From NCBI RefSeq assembly GCF_030116705.1, contig NZ_JAOTIK010000001.1:6414501-6478500 (forward strand): DNA of 64,000 nucleotides, given 5' to 3'. Source of the DNA: Streptomyces sp. ML-6. GTDB lineage: Bacteria > Actinomycetota > Actinomycetes > Streptomycetales > Streptomycetaceae. Positions 63,775-64,000 of the stretch are shown piece after piece. Position 1 is the stretch's first letter. Each line of letters starts with the position of its first letter. The notes below the pieces were generated by a model. The model was not told the origin of the DNA and ran no database searches. It saw only the letters and a program-made list of their open reading frames with translations. Made by a program: the position numbers and the translations under genes.

Positions 63775-64000
63775 TCAATCGATCGCGCGCGCCCCGACCA
63801 CCACCGGGGCCGTCGAGTGCGGCAGCAGATCGGCCGGATGGTCCGGAAGGATCACCTCCACCTCGACGTCGTCGCCGAACCGGTACGGGCGGTGCGCGAG
63901 CACCTCCGCGAGATGGCGGCGTATTCGTGAGATCTCCGCCCGCACCGTCACCGTCCGGGTCGCGTCGCCGAATATGTCCTGGGCGAGCTCGGACGCCGTA
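63775..64000 (-). CDS. C-terminus of a GAF-domain transcriptional regulator (5' part outside window)
   Basis: 75 codons are visible before a TGA at 63775. They read SELAQDIFGDATRTVTVRAE, then ISRIRRHLAEVLAHRPYRF, a winged helix-turn-helix tail found in streptomycete GAF-type regulators, followed by VEVEVILPDHPADLLPHST. The sensory part lies beyond the window. Confidence 0.7.
   Translation of the reverse strand, partial: TASELAQDIFGDATRTVTVRAEISRIRRHLAEVLAHRPYRFGDDVEVEVILPDHPADLLPHSTAPVVVGARAID

Overview
This is a high-GC actinobacterial chromosome segment, almost certainly Streptomyces. The evidence is strong third-position GC, many GTG and some TTG starts, an abaA-like XRE/ATPase pair at the left edge, ALF-repeat proteins, kinase/solute-receptor fusions, mycothiol-type redox proteins and a Streptomyces-style sulfate assimilation operon. 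I saw no rRNA, tRNA or CRISPR array. All calls come from reading the sequence; no database search was run.

Layout. 1-1.8 kb: the end of an XRE/DUF5753 regulator, a divergent palindrome, an RsbW-like ATPase and a probable integrase remnant. 1.8-10.5 kb: accessory secreted-protein island. Two paralogous S1 proteases that have both lost catalytic His and Ser, one with FG-GAP repeats and one with a tectonin-like propeller, lie with a small secreted protein. They are divergent from a 1200-residue secreted ALF-repeat toxin with a papain-like C-terminus and its translationally coupled putative immunity gene. Strong hairpins and an IS5-like remnant follow. 11.2-18.2 kb: a secreted seven-repeat protein, a GNAT, a lipoprotein and two tandem Ser/Thr kinases fused to extracellular solute receptors. 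18.4-20.7 kb: threonine degradation (tdh-kbl), then a LysR regulator and a small secreted protein. 22.4-27.9 kb: a MacB/FtsX-like ABC transporter divergent from a two-component system. 28-40.3 kb: aminopeptidase P, trehalose/glycogen genes (treZ, treY, glgX) interspersed with GH1, GH29, a GNAT and an FHA protein. 40.7-47 kb: a HEPN/PLD-like protein, an exonuclease, a phosphotransferase and a complete sugar ABC operon without ATPase.

47.6-48.9 kb: the most exciting locus. A 26-codon gene encodes a peptide ending AWYHWY, followed by one cytochrome P450. This matches the atropopeptide (tryptorubin) RiPP logic, whose founding core is AWYIWY, but has His at core position 4. A subtilisin-type secreted protease is next.

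50.5-53.2 kb: small stand-alone genes. 53.2-62.5 kb: one long leftward operon for assimilatory sulfate reduction. It runs sir, zinc-ribbon protein, cysH, cysC, cysD, cysN, a sulfonate-type ABC transporter and sirohydrochlorin chelatase, with most neighbours overlapping by ATGA. The window ends with a GNAT and the C-terminus of a GAF-type regulator.

A cross-cutting pattern: at seven genes short tandem duplications begin at or next to the stop codon, several duplicating the stop itself.
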